Below, piece by piece: positions 7,776 to 16,785 of a stretch of 64,000 bases of DNA; the stretch's first letter is position 1, and each line of letters begins with the position of its first letter. This DNA comes from M55B112 sp040903745. GTDB taxonomy: Bacteria > Bacteroidota > Bacteroidia > Bacteroidales > GCA-2748055. The notes beneath the pieces were generated by a model. The model made no database searches. It was given only the letters and a program-made list of their open reading frames with translations, and had not been told where the DNA came from. The stretch covers positions 62,001-126,000 of the forward strand of contig JBBDUV010000006.1 in assembly GCA_040903745.1 (NCBI GenBank), given 5' to 3'. The position numbers and the translations under genes were made by a program.

Positions 7776-9296
7776 ATGAGAACAATTTGCTTATACTTTC
7801 AGGTCCATCAGCCTTTCAGGTTCAGGACATTCCGCTTTTTTGATATTGGAATTGATCATTATTATTATGACGATTATACCAATGAGCGTATACTCAGGAA
7901 AGTGGCGGAAAAATCTTATTTGCCAGCCAATCAGATTCTTCTCGACCTGATTCGAAAGAATAAGGGAAAATTTAAAGTTGCATTTTCAATTTCCGGAATT
8001 GCAGTGGATCAGTTCAGATTATATGCACCCGATGTGCTTGATAGCTTTAAGGAGCTGGCAGAAACAGGTCATGTTGAATTTCTTGCTGAGACCTATTGTC
8101 ATTCACTGGCTTCATTGAGAAACAATGAGGAGTTTGTTCAACAGGTAACGGAGCATAAAACCCTTATGAAAGAGTTGTTCGGACAGGATCCAACAGTATT
8201 CAGAAATACCGAGCTTGTTTACTCTGATGAGATTGGCGCAAAGGTTTATAAATTGGGTTTTAAAGCCATGCTTACAGAGGGAGCAAAGCATGTACTTGGA
8301 TGGAAGAGTCCAAATTATCTCTACTGTAATGCGATTGAACCGCGTCTGAAAGTGCTGTTGAAGAATTTTAAACTGAGCGACGATATAGCATTTAGGTTTT
8401 CCAACAAGGGATGGAAAGATTATCCCCTTACCGCTGAAAAATTTGCAGGCTGGCTGAATGCTCTTCCCAAAGAGGAAGAGACTGTTAACCTGTTTATGGA
8501 TTATGAAACTTTCGGTGAACATCAGTGGAAAGAGACGGGGATCTTCGACTTCCTGAAATCTTTACCCAATATGGTATTTAAGAATTCCAACTATACTTTC
8601 AGTACTCCGTCAGAGGTGGCTGAAAAGCTACAGGTTGTTTCTGCTGCTCACGTACCAAATCCTATTTCATGGGCTGATGAGGAGAGGGATCTGTCGGCCT
8701 GGCTTGGCAATGAGATGCAAAAAGAGGCATTCGGGAAATTGTACGATCTAAGTGACAAAGTAATTCAAAGCAACGATCAGAGTCTGCTTCTGGATTTTAG
8801 GTACCTGCAGGTGAGCGATCATTTTTACTATATGTCGACCAAGTTTTTCTCCGACGGTGAGATACACTCCTATTTTAACCCATATAAGACACCCTATGAG
8901 GCATTTATAAATTATATGAATGTCCTCAGTGATTTTAAAATCAGGGTTGATGCGGCCACGGAAACCGGTCAGGATGCTGAAATATCCCAACTCAGCAAAA
9001 TATTAAAAGAGAAAGAAGAGATCATTTTTAAAAATGAAAAAGAGATCGAACATCTTAAGAGAAGTTTAAAAAATGCCAGGACGGGTAAAATAAAAGCAAC
9101 CCCGAAAGATAGAGCTCCAAATACTACTGTAAAGTCTGATACAAAATCAGTTCCTACAGCTTCTACTAAGGCTGTTTCTAAAGCGGTGCCGAAGCAAGCC
9201 TCGAAGACCGCTGTTAAAACAGCACCAAAAGCCCGTGCAAAAACCACCCCGAAATCTACCAAAGGAGTGCGGGGAACAGGTAAACCAAAAGAATGA
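7776..9296 (+). CDS. GH57 alpha-amylase-type glycoside hydrolase with basic C-terminal tail
   Basis: Predicted cytosolic retaining alpha-glucanase or glucanotransferase of family GH57. Family motifs visible: YFQVHQPFRF at residue 6, FRNTELVYSDE (about 145, presumed nucleophile Glu) and MDYETFGEHQW (about 239, presumed acid/base Asp). The catalytic part ends near residue 400. It is followed by a coiled coil (about 408-440, heptad-like EKEIEHLKRSLKNA) and then some 60 residues made almost only of Lys, Ala, Pro, Thr and Ser. Such histone-H1-like tails are not part of GH57; the role here is unknown (nucleic acid or polyanion binding, or anchoring). It sits in the glucan operon between GT4 and the synthase-phosphorylase fusion. 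Confidence 0.9.
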   Translation: MRTICLYFQVHQPFRFRTFRFFDIGIDHYYYDDYTNERILRKVAEKSYLPANQILLDLIRKNKGKFKVAFSISGIAVDQFRLYAPDVLDSFKELAETGHVEFLAETYCHSLASLRNNEEFVQQVTEHKTLMKELFGQDPTVFRNTELVYSDEIGAKVYKLGFKAMLTEGAKHVLGWKSPNYLYCNAIEPRLKVLLKNFKLSDDIAFRFSNKGWKDYPLTAEKFAGWLNALPKEEETVNLFMDYETFGEHQWKETGIFDFLKSLPNMVFKNSNYTFSTPSEVAEKLQVVSAAHVPNPISWADEERDLSAWLGNEMQKEAFGKLYDLSDKVIQSNDQSLLLDFRYLQVSDHFYYMSTKFFSDGEIHSYFNPYKTPYEAFINYMNVLSDFKIRVDAATETGQDAEISQLSKILKEKEEIIFKNEKEIEHLKRSLKNARTGKIKATPKDRAPNTTVKSDTKSVPTASTKAVSKAVPKQASKTAVKTAPKARAKTTPKSTKGVRGTGKPKE

Positions 9297-9367
9297 ACAA
9301 TGTAATTTTCTTGATGGTTTGTCAGGAGGGTATCATTTAAAGTTATCGAAATTAATAATAAAAATAC

Positions 9368-12300
9368 ATGGATAAAGATTTGATTGTTCCTGATTATCTT
9401 TTTGAGGTAAGCTGGGAGGTGTGTAATAAAATGGGCGGAATCCATACGGTCCTCTCCACCAAAGCAGGAACGGTAATGGAGAAGATGCAGGACAAATATA
9501 TTGTAATCGGTCCCGACGTCTGGAGAGAGAGTGGTGAACATCCGGAATTCCTGGAGAATACCGAATTATTTGAGGAATGGAGAAGTCATGCCGTCGGTGA
9601 GGGATTGATTGTCAGAGCAGGAAATTGGAGAATTGAGGGCGAGCCAAGGGTCATACTTGTAGACTTTACAACCTTTTTCAACAGCAAGGATGATATATTC
9701 AAAAAGTTTTGGGAAATATACCACCTTGATTCCATTACAGGACAGTGGGATTATATTGAGCCGATGCTATTTGGTTATGCAACAGGGAAGATCATTGAGA
9801 GTTTTACCCAGTTTTACGGGTTAAAGAACAAGAAGATTGTGTCACATTTTCATGAGTGGATGACCGGTGCCGGTCTGCTATATCTGAAGGAGTACCAACC
9901 CCAGATCGGTCTTGTTTTTACTGCCCATGCAACTGTTGTCGGCCGCGCTCTTGCCGCAAATACTCAGCCCCTCTATAAAGATCTGCATTCGTTTGGAGGC
10001 GATGAGAAGGCGGTTGAATATGGTGTTGTTGCAAAACAATCGGTAGAAAAAATCACGGCCAATCAGGCTGATGTTTTTACAACGGTAAGCGATATTACTG
10101 CACGGGAATGCCTTCAGTTTCTGGAGAAGCCTGTTGACCTGATTACACCAAACGGTATCAATGAGTCTTTCTTATCCAATGCTGAAGAGTTGGATAGAAA
10201 CCGGATTCCAGCACGAAAGAGGCTTTTGGAAGTTGCCTCCCTGATCCAGGGTAAGGATTTTCCGGACGATTCTTTGCTGGTGGCTACCAGTGGAAGGTAT
10301 GAATTCAGAAACAAGGGGATTGATCTGTTTTTGGATGCCCTTGGTGATGTAAACCGGAAGAAGAAAATAAAACGACCTGTTATTGCTTTTTTGATTGTGC
10401 CGGCCAACCATTTCGGACCCAGAAAAGACCTGATGGAGGCGCTAAACAATCCCTCCCGCAAACCGGAAGGTGATAAATACCTGACCCACTACCTTCACTA
10501 TGCTGAGCATGATCAGATACTACAGCATCTTGCCAGGAATGAACTCAAAAACAGGCCAGAGGATTTAGTCAGGGTAATCTTTGTTCCCTCTTACCTGAAA
10601 GGGAATGATGGTATATTCAACCTGAGTTACTATCAATTGCTGGCAGGTTTTGATCTGACCCTGTTTCCGTCCTACTACGAACCTTGGGGGTATGCAGCTA
10701 TGGAGAGCCTGGCGTTCAGTATACCAACGGTTACTACCTCACTGACCGGTTTCGGAAGATGGGTAAGCCAACTGAAAGTAAAAGGGAATGGTATCCGTAT
10801 TATTAACAGGGAGGACAGCAATGATGAGGCGGTGATTAACGCGATCAGCAAGGCAATTCCTGAATATAGTAGATTGAGCGAGGAGGAGGTGAAGGAGGCA
10901 AAATTGAATGCCTTGCAGATTAGCAGAAACGCTCTTTGGAATAACCTGATATCCAATTATTGGCAGGCTTGTTCACTGGCGCTGGAGCGCTCAGTCAAAG
11001 TAGAAGATGAGTACTATTCCCGGGAACGTGTGGAGCAGCTTCCCTCCACAAGCAAGCTACTTACGGATGTTGTCCCGGTGTGGAGAAGGGTAGTTGTTCA
11101 GCAACAAATTCCAGATAAGCTGAAATTCCTGGAAGAGCTGGCAAGGAATATTTGGTGGTCGTGGACCCCGGAGGCTGAAGAGTTATTTAGGTCGGTGGAT
11201 CCCAATGCCTGGGAGGAGGTAGAGGAAAATCCGATTGTGTTGCTTGAAAATATCTCTTATGATAAATTAAAGCGTCTCGAGAAGGATGAAGAGTTCCTTG
11301 GCTGGCTGCAGCGTGTCAAGGCGATGTATTACGAATACATGAATACTCAGAAGCGGACAGATGAACCTTCGGTGGCCTATTTCAGTATGGAATATGGTCT
11401 GCATAACTCCCTGAAGATCTATTCCGGAGGTCTTGGGTTACTTGCCGGGGATTACCTGAAGGAGGCCAGTGATTACAATTATGATCTGACAGCTGTGGGA
11501 CTGCTTTACAGGTATGGATATTTTCAGCAGGTGATTACCTCGGTCGGCACACAGGTAGCGCGCGACGATTTTCAGGATTTTTCCCATATACCGGTAACCC
11601 CTGTAAAAGATGACAATGGAAACTGGAAGACCGTTCAGGTAGTATTACCGGGACGACCGATCCATCTTAGAATTTGGAAAGCCCTGGTGGGACGTGTTCC
11701 ATTGTACCTGCTGGATGCCGATTTCGATGCCAACAAGCCGGTTGACCGCGAGGTGACACATAAGTTGTATGGCGGTGATCATGAAAATCGTTTTAAGCAG
11801 GAGCTTTTATTGGGAATCGGTGGTGTTCGTGCGCTGCGTGAACTGGGAATTCAACCCGATCTATATCATCTGAATGAAGGTCATGCCGCCTTCGCCGGAA
11901 TTGAACGTTTGAGGGAGTATGTAGAGGAACACAACATGACCTATCCGGAGGCCCGCGAGATTGTTCGCGCCACCAGCCTTTTCACTACACACACACCTGT
12001 TCCTGCCGGACATGACAGCTTCGATGAGAACATGATGAGAACCTACATGAGCCACTATCCGGAACGACTTACCATCAACTGGAATCAGCTGATGAATCTA
12101 GGAAGGGTGAATCATACCAATCCGCAGGAGAGATTCTCCATGAGCGTACTCGCAGTTAATTTGTCCCAAGAGGTAAATGGCGTGAGCAAGTTGCATGGTC
12201 AGGTAAGCAGGGAGATGTTTGCAGGAATGTGGAAAGGATACATGGAGGATGAGATACATATCGGTTATGTTACCAATGGGGTGCATCTTGCAACGTGGTT

Positions 12301-13618
12301 GTCAGATCGCTGGAGGTCGTTGTATCTGAAGGAATTCGGGGATGATTTCCTGGAGAGACAGGAAGACCGCAACCTCTGGAACAGAATCATAGATGTGGCG
12401 GATGACCGGATTTGGAGTATCCGCAATGAAGAGCGCAATGAGTTAATTCGTTATATCAGGGAGCGATTATCTATCTCCTCTGCCAGGTACCAGGATAATC
12501 CAGGGCTTGCGATCGAGATTGCCGATTCCCTCAATGAAGGTGCATTAACTATTGGATTTGCCAGGAGATTTGCAACTTATAAGCGGGCGCAGCTAATTTT
12601 TAGCAATCTTGACCGGTTGTCTGAAATTGTGAATAATCCGGAGCGACCCATACAGTTTGTTTTTGCCGGAAAGGCCCATCCAAGCGATGTCCCGGGGCAG
12701 GAGTTAATTAAGCGGATCGTTGAAATATCCAAAAGGCCAGAATTCATAGGAAAAATTATCTTTTTGCAGAATTATAACATCAGGCTGGCGAAAAAACTGC
12801 TTCACGGAGTAGATATATGGCTAAATACACCAACGCGGCCACTGGAGGCATCCGGAACGAGCGGAGAGAAATCAGTGATGAACGGAGGATTGCATTTTAG
12901 CGTTCTGGATGGTTGGTGGGCCGAAGGTTATAAGGAGAATGCAGGCTGGGCGTTACCTTTGGAGAGAACCTTTGAGGACCAGGAGCAGCAGAATGAGCTG
13001 GATGCGGAAACGATCTATTCACTCCTTGAAAACGATATCGCACCGAAGTTTTACACCCGCAACAGGGAAGGGGTTCCCGACCAATGGATACAGATCATCA
13101 AAAATTCCATTGCCGGAGTTGCCCCGGGGTTTACCATGAACAGGATGTTGCGTGATTACATTGATCGTTTCTACAGGAAACTGTACGAGCGCTCCAAAAA
13201 GCTTAAGCTAAATGATTACCGTCTTACCCGTGAGATATCTTATTACAAGAAGCAGATCATTGATCAGTGGAAGGAGATCAAAGTGCTGGAGATGAATATT
13301 CCTGAAACTGCAGCAGGAAATGCTGGTCTCAAAGTGGGTCAGGAGTTTTCAGGCCTGATCAAACTTGATCTGAACGGCATTGCTTCAGATAATATCGGTG
13401 TGGAAATGGTTATGGTTAGGGCCTCAGAGAATAATTATTCTAAACGGGTTGTCGATATAGAGGAGCTGACGTGCATTCATCAGGAAGGGTCTGTTGCCGA
13501 GTATGAAATTGCCAAGTATGCCGGACACTCCGGACAGTTTGATATTGGTTTCCGGATTTTTCCGAAAATGACAGAACTGCCACATCGCATGGACCTGCCG
13601 TTGATAAGGTGGATATAG
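9368..13618 (+). CDS. Glycogen synthase (GT3-like) / alpha-glucan phosphorylase (GT35) fusion
   Basis: One 1416-residue frame encodes two enzymes. Residues about 1-560 form a GT3-type glycogen synthase: EVSWEVCNKMGGIHTVLSTK at residue 13, HFHEWMTGAG (about 160) and the E-x7-E motif YYEPWGYAAMES (about 437). Residues about 590-1416 form an alpha-glucan phosphorylase of the DUF3417/GT35 type: NIWWSW (about 595), SMEYGLHNSLKIYSGGLG (about 671), HLNEGHAAF (about 838), THTPVPAGHD (about 877), and the PLP-lysine region EASGTSGEKSVMNGG (about 1159). Synthesis of alpha-1,4-glucan from sugar nucleotide and its phosphorolysis to glucose-1-phosphate thus lie on one chain. The C-terminus is 9 bp from convergent glgB. 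Both domains look intact. Confidence 0.93.
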   Translation: MDKDLIVPDYLFEVSWEVCNKMGGIHTVLSTKAGTVMEKMQDKYIVIGPDVWRESGEHPEFLENTELFEEWRSHAVGEGLIVRAGNWRIEGEPRVILVDFTTFFNSKDDIFKKFWEIYHLDSITGQWDYIEPMLFGYATGKIIESFTQFYGLKNKKIVSHFHEWMTGAGLLYLKEYQPQIGLVFTAHATVVGRALAANTQPLYKDLHSFGGDEKAVEYGVVAKQSVEKITANQADVFTTVSDITARECLQFLEKPVDLITPNGINESFLSNAEELDRNRIPARKRLLEVASLIQGKDFPDDSLLVATSGRYEFRNKGIDLFLDALGDVNRKKKIKRPVIAFLIVPANHFGPRKDLMEALNNPSRKPEGDKYLTHYLHYAEHDQILQHLARNELKNRPEDLVRVIFVPSYLKGNDGIFNLSYYQLLAGFDLTLFPSYYEPWGYAAMESLAFSIPTVTTSLTGFGRWVSQLKVKGNGIRIINREDSNDEAVINAISKAIPEYSRLSEEEVKEAKLNALQISRNALWNNLISNYWQACSLALERSVKVEDEYYSRERVEQLPSTSKLLTDVVPVWRRVVVQQQIPDKLKFLEELARNIWWSWTPEAEELFRSVDPNAWEEVEENPIVLLENISYDKLKRLEKDEEFLGWLQRVKAMYYEYMNTQKRTDEPSVAYFSMEYGLHNSLKIYSGGLGLLAGDYLKEASDYNYDLTAVGLLYRYGYFQQVITSVGTQVARDDFQDFSHIPVTPVKDDNGNWKTVQVVLPGRPIHLRIWKALVGRVPLYLLDADFDANKPVDREVTHKLYGGDHENRFKQELLLGIGGVRALRELGIQPDLYHLNEGHAAFAGIERLREYVEEHNMTYPEAREIVRATSLFTTHTPVPAGHDSFDENMMRTYMSHYPERLTINWNQLMNLGRVNHTNPQERFSMSVLAVNLSQEVNGVSKLHGQVSREMFAGMWKGYMEDEIHIGYVTNGVHLATWLSDRWRSLYLKEFGDDFLERQEDRNLWNRIIDVADDRIWSIRNEERNELIRYIRERLSISSARYQDNPGLAIEIADSLNEGALTIGFARRFATYKRAQLIFSNLDRLSEIVNNPERPIQFVFAGKAHPSDVPGQELIKRIVEISKRPEFIGKIIFLQNYNIRLAKKLLHGVDIWLNTPTRPLEASGTSGEKSVMNGGLHFSVLDGWWAEGYKENAGWALPLERTFEDQEQQNELDAETIYSLLENDIAPKFYTRNREGVPDQWIQIIKNSIAGVAPGFTMNRMLRDYIDRFYRKLYERSKKLKLNDYRLTREISYYKKQIIDQWKEIKVLEMNIPETAAGNAGLKVGQEFSGLIKLDLNGIASDNIGVEMVMVRASENNYSKRVVDIEELTCIHQEGSVAEYEIAKYAGHSGQFDIGFRIFPKMTELPHRMDLPLIRWI

Positions 13619-13627
13619 AATAATCAC

Positions 13628-15652
13628 TTACCGGACCCGTGGTACCGGTGTTTTTTTCAGAACAAGAGCGCTTCTTGCGGGAATATACAGATCAAGACGC
13701 TGTTTCAAACCGAAGGAACGCTCTATGCTGGTTCTGTGTACTGTTTTCAAATCGACCAGGTCATATCCGCCAAACCTGCTTTCATCAGTTGAAAGGGTGC
13801 ATGTGTATTTACCCTGATCAACAGCCAAACCATAACCGGTGTATGAATTTACCGGGTGAAAGTTAAAGACAAATAGAAAACCTTTTCTGCTAAAGGCAAT
13901 GATGTTGTCATATTCATCGATCTTTACCGGTTCGCAACCTGACCGCAAAAGCTCATTGCCTTTTATCAATTTCACAGCTTCTTTGTCGAAATCGTCCAGA
14001 AAATGATATTTCAGCTCTTTGTTTTCAGCCAGCGACCATTGGCGCCTGGCATATTGGTAGGACCAGCCATTTCCCTCCCGCGGAAAGTCGATCCATTCAG
14101 GATGTCCGAACTCGTTACCCATGAAGTTAAGATAACCGCCTCCGGCAGTTGCCATGGTCAATAGCCGGATCATTTTATGCAGTGCAATGCCCCTGTCTAC
14201 TTGCATATGGGGTGAAGCTTTGCTCATGTGCCAGTACATCTCCTTATCGATCAGCCTGAATATGATTGTTTTGTCTCCTACCAGGGCCTGATCGTGCGAT
14301 TCGGCATAGGAGACCACCAGTTCGTCTGCCCTTTTGGAGGTCAATTCATGATACAATTCAGGCATAGACCACGCTTCATCACTCCTTTCCTTAATCGTTT
14401 TGATCCAGTAATCGGGGATCCCCATGGCCAGGCGATGGGTGAACCCGATTCCTCCATCATTTATGGCTGATGCTATACCCGGATATCCGCTCACATCCTC
14501 TGCAATCGAGATTGCACCGGGTTTAACCTGCTGAGCCAGCATATTCGCCAGAGAGAGGTATACAATCGCATCCTCATCCTGTCCCCCATCAAAATACATT
14601 TCATACGAAGAAAAATCTCTCCCTAGTCCATGGTCATAAAATAACATACTGGTAACACCATCGAACCGGAATCCGTCGAACTTGTATTCCTCCAGCCAGA
14701 AGTGGATATTTGAAAGCAAAAAATGTAATACTTCATTCTTGCCGTAATCATAACAGAGAGAGTCCCATGCGACATGCTCACGCCGGCTTCCGGGATGAAA
14801 GAATTGTCCCGGATCTCCTGCATACATGCCAAGCCCTTCCAGTTCATTCTTTACCGCATGCGAATGAATCACATCCATGATCACGGCGATGCCATGTCCA
14901 TGTGCTTCATCAATTAATTCCTTTAGCTGATCGGGTGTTCCAAACCGGGAACTTACAGCAAACAGACTGGACACATGGTAGCCAAATGATCCGTAATAGG
15001 GGTGTTCCTGTATGGCCATTAACTGTAATGTATTGTATCCTCCATCAATGACCCGCGGCAATACTTTTTTTCTGAATTCGTCGATACTGCCTACCTTGAA
15101 TTCCTCTGTGGCCATTCCTAAATGTGCCTCATAAATGAAGGGTTGGAAATCTGATAGATCAGGGGCAGTATTCTTCCACTGGTATGGTTTTTCAGGCAAC
15201 CAGATCTGGGCATTGTAGATTGCCGAGCGCTCGTCCTGAACAGTTCTTAAAGCCCAGGCTGGGATGCGTTCTCCGGAACCATTTTCCCATGATACTTTCA
15301 GCTTGTACTGATCGAGGTGTTTGATCTTCTCCAATGGCACCTTCAATTCCCAGTTCCCCTCCGAAATCTTTGAAAAGCAATAATCATCTTCCTGTTTCCA
15401 GTTATTGAATTCTCCAATAAGGAATAGTGATGTTGCATGAGGCATCCACTCCCTGATAACCCACTCCTCTTTGGTCCGATGAACTCCAAAATAGAGATGA
15501 CCGGTTGCGAAGGCTTTTAGATCTTTCGACTGGCTTATCAACCCTTCCATTTTCTTCCTAACCGACAAATGTCTTTTTTCGATAACGGAAGAATAAGGTG
15601 CTAACCAGGGGTCATTTTCAATAATTCTCATAGGCATTGGTTTAACCGGCAT
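13628..15652 (-). CDS. glgB: 1,4-alpha-glucan branching enzyme (GH13)
   Basis: Forms alpha-1,6 branches in glycogen by transglycosylation. At 674 residues it resembles the shorter eukaryote-like branching enzymes. It has an N-terminal CBM48-type domain (about 60-160, GEFNNWKQEDDY) and a GH13 barrel with VIMDVIHSHAVKN (about 258), DGFRFDGVTSML (about 322, catalytic Asp), AEDVSGYPG (about 382, catalytic Glu) and VSYAESHDQALVGDKT (about 447). The C-terminal beta domain ends in KKTPVPRVR. It converges on the synthase/phosphorylase fusion with 9 bp between stops and so completes the glycogen gene set. A -7-like TATCTTG just upstream of the ATG may serve as its promoter. Confidence 0.95.
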   Translation of the reverse strand: MPVKPMPMRIIENDPWLAPYSSVIEKRHLSVRKKMEGLISQSKDLKAFATGHLYFGVHRTKEEWVIREWMPHATSLFLIGEFNNWKQEDDYCFSKISEGNWELKVPLEKIKHLDQYKLKVSWENGSGERIPAWALRTVQDERSAIYNAQIWLPEKPYQWKNTAPDLSDFQPFIYEAHLGMATEEFKVGSIDEFRKKVLPRVIDGGYNTLQLMAIQEHPYYGSFGYHVSSLFAVSSRFGTPDQLKELIDEAHGHGIAVIMDVIHSHAVKNELEGLGMYAGDPGQFFHPGSRREHVAWDSLCYDYGKNEVLHFLLSNIHFWLEEYKFDGFRFDGVTSMLFYDHGLGRDFSSYEMYFDGGQDEDAIVYLSLANMLAQQVKPGAISIAEDVSGYPGIASAINDGGIGFTHRLAMGIPDYWIKTIKERSDEAWSMPELYHELTSKRADELVVSYAESHDQALVGDKTIIFRLIDKEMYWHMSKASPHMQVDRGIALHKMIRLLTMATAGGGYLNFMGNEFGHPEWIDFPREGNGWSYQYARRQWSLAENKELKYHFLDDFDKEAVKLIKGNELLRSGCEPVKIDEYDNIIAFSRKGFLFVFNFHPVNSYTGYGLAVDQGKYTCTLSTDESRFGGYDLVDLKTVHRTSIERSFGLKQRLDLYIPARSALVLKKTPVPRVR
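13630..13657 (+). terminator. Possible terminator for the glucan operon inside the glgB 3' end
   Basis: Short imperfect hairpin ACCGG...CCGGT (13630-13648) followed by TTTTTTT on the plus strand, just after the stop of the synthase/phosphorylase gene. It overlaps the last codons of convergent glgB. The stem is only about five pairs, so the call is tentative. Confidence 0.4.
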
Positions 15653-15718
15653 TTTTTCAAGATACGAATTTTAACTCTCTATTGACGTTTTATTATCAAA
15701 CACAACATAATATAAAAA

Positions 15719-15759
15719 GCTTTAGCTTAGCTGAACTCGTAAACTCATTTCTTTCTAGC
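15719..15759. repeat. Degenerate copy of the dispersed hairpin (family D type)
   Basis: GAACTCGTAAACTCATTTCTTTC is a decayed form of the hairpin GAGCTCGTAAACTCGGTTCTTTC found at 36476. It lies in the 166-bp gap between divergent glgB and ribF, whose promoters must share this space. Confidence 0.45.
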
Positions 15760-15789
15760 TCTTCTTCATTACAAGCCCGGTAAAATTAT

Positions 15790-15797
15790 TAAATTTG
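15790..15797 (+). promoter_or_regulatory. -7 box (TAAATTTG) for ribF
   Basis: TAAATTTG fits TAnnTTTG. Transcription would start about 15 bases before the ribF ATG at 15819. No strong -33 TTTG is present. Confidence 0.45.
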
Positions 15798-15818
15798 TGC
15801 CTCAATTCAGAATAAGGG

Positions 15819-16754
15819 ATGAAAGTTTACAACATCAATGACAATCCATATATTCACAATCCTGTTGTAACCGTTGGAATTTTTGATGGTGTACATAAGG
15901 GACATAAATATATTTTGAATTCATTGATAGCGAAAGCAAAGGAGACCGGGGGAAATTCGGTCGTGATCACATTGTGGCCGCATCCGCGGATTGTGCTTAA
16001 TAAGGATATGTGGAACTTTCGCCTGATCCATTCCCAGGAGGAGAAGATCGATCACCTGAGTAAACTTGGACTTGACTACTACATTATTATTCCTTTTGAT
16101 AAGGAGTTGGCCTCTATGACTGCTTGTGAGTTTGTTGACAGCTACCTGGTTGAACGTCTTGATGTTACCAGGCTTATCCTGGGATACGACAACTCATTTG
16201 GCAAGGACCGGAAAGGGAATCCTCACGGACTGGCTGCCTGTGCCACAAAGTCGGGACTGATCGTTGAAAAGCTGGATGAGTATAAACTGTCAAAGCTGAA
16301 TATTAGTTCAACATCAGTGAGAATTGCTCTGCTTGAAGGGGACCTGGAGGCTGCCAGAGACATGCTAGATTATGATTATTACCTCAAAGGAGCTGTTATA
16401 ATGGGGAATCAGCTGGGAAGGAACCTGGGGTATCCCACTGCAAACATCAATCCGCAGTCTGCTTATAAACTGATCCCCAGGGATGGGGTATATGCAGTTC
16501 ATGTTGAGTGCGATAATGTGCTTTATCCAGCCATGTTGAATATCGGAGTGAGACCGACACTTGCTAGTGCCAATCCGATAAAGATCATTGAGGCACATCT
16601 TTTCGACGTTGATTTCGATCTTTATGACAAGGAGGTTGTTATACACTTCAGAAAACGAATTCGTGATGAGATTAAATTCCCGAATCTGGATGCACTGAAA
16701 AAGCAGCTTCAGAGCGACGAGAAGACAATCAGAGGTTTTTTCTCAGAGAATTAA
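15819..16754 (+). CDS. ribF: Bifunctional riboflavin kinase / FMN adenylyltransferase
   Basis: Makes FMN from riboflavin and FAD from FMN. Of 311 residues, the N-terminal nucleotidyltransferase domain holds VTVGIFDGVHKGHKYIL (about 18-34) and SSTSVRIALLEGDLE (about 165, ISSTxxR motif). The C-terminal riboflavin kinase domain holds GNQLGRNLGYPTANI (about 192-206) and ARPTL-like VRPTLASANP (about 243). The length is standard. It starts 166 bp from divergent glgB and is followed by ahcY after 31 bp. No FMN riboswitch-like leader is visible in the short upstream gap. Confidence 0.96.
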   Translation: MKVYNINDNPYIHNPVVTVGIFDGVHKGHKYILNSLIAKAKETGGNSVVITLWPHPRIVLNKDMWNFRLIHSQEEKIDHLSKLGLDYYIIIPFDKELASMTACEFVDSYLVERLDVTRLILGYDNSFGKDRKGNPHGLAACATKSGLIVEKLDEYKLSKLNISSTSVRIALLEGDLEAARDMLDYDYYLKGAVIMGNQLGRNLGYPTANINPQSAYKLIPRDGVYAVHVECDNVLYPAMLNIGVRPTLASANPIKIIEAHLFDVDFDLYDKEVVIHFRKRIRDEIKFPNLDALKKQLQSDEKTIRGFFSEN

Positions 16755-16755
16755 T

Positions 16756-16763
16756 TATTTTTG
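16756..16763 (+). promoter_or_regulatory. -7 box (TATTTTTG) for ahcY
   Basis: TATTTTTG in the 31-bp ribF-ahcY gap fits TAnnTTTG and would start a transcript about 16 bases before the ahcY ATG. The gap is too short for a SAH riboswitch. Confidence 0.4.
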
Positions 16764-16785
16764 TATTGAAAATCAATAAATTATT

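Noticed and set aside
15653..15818. FMN riboswitch upstream of ribF
   Set aside because: No conserved RFN-type elements are seen. The space holds a decayed repeat and a -7 box.
16755..16785. SAH riboswitch upstream of ahcY
   Set aside because: The gap to ribF is only 31 bases, too short for the aptamer.
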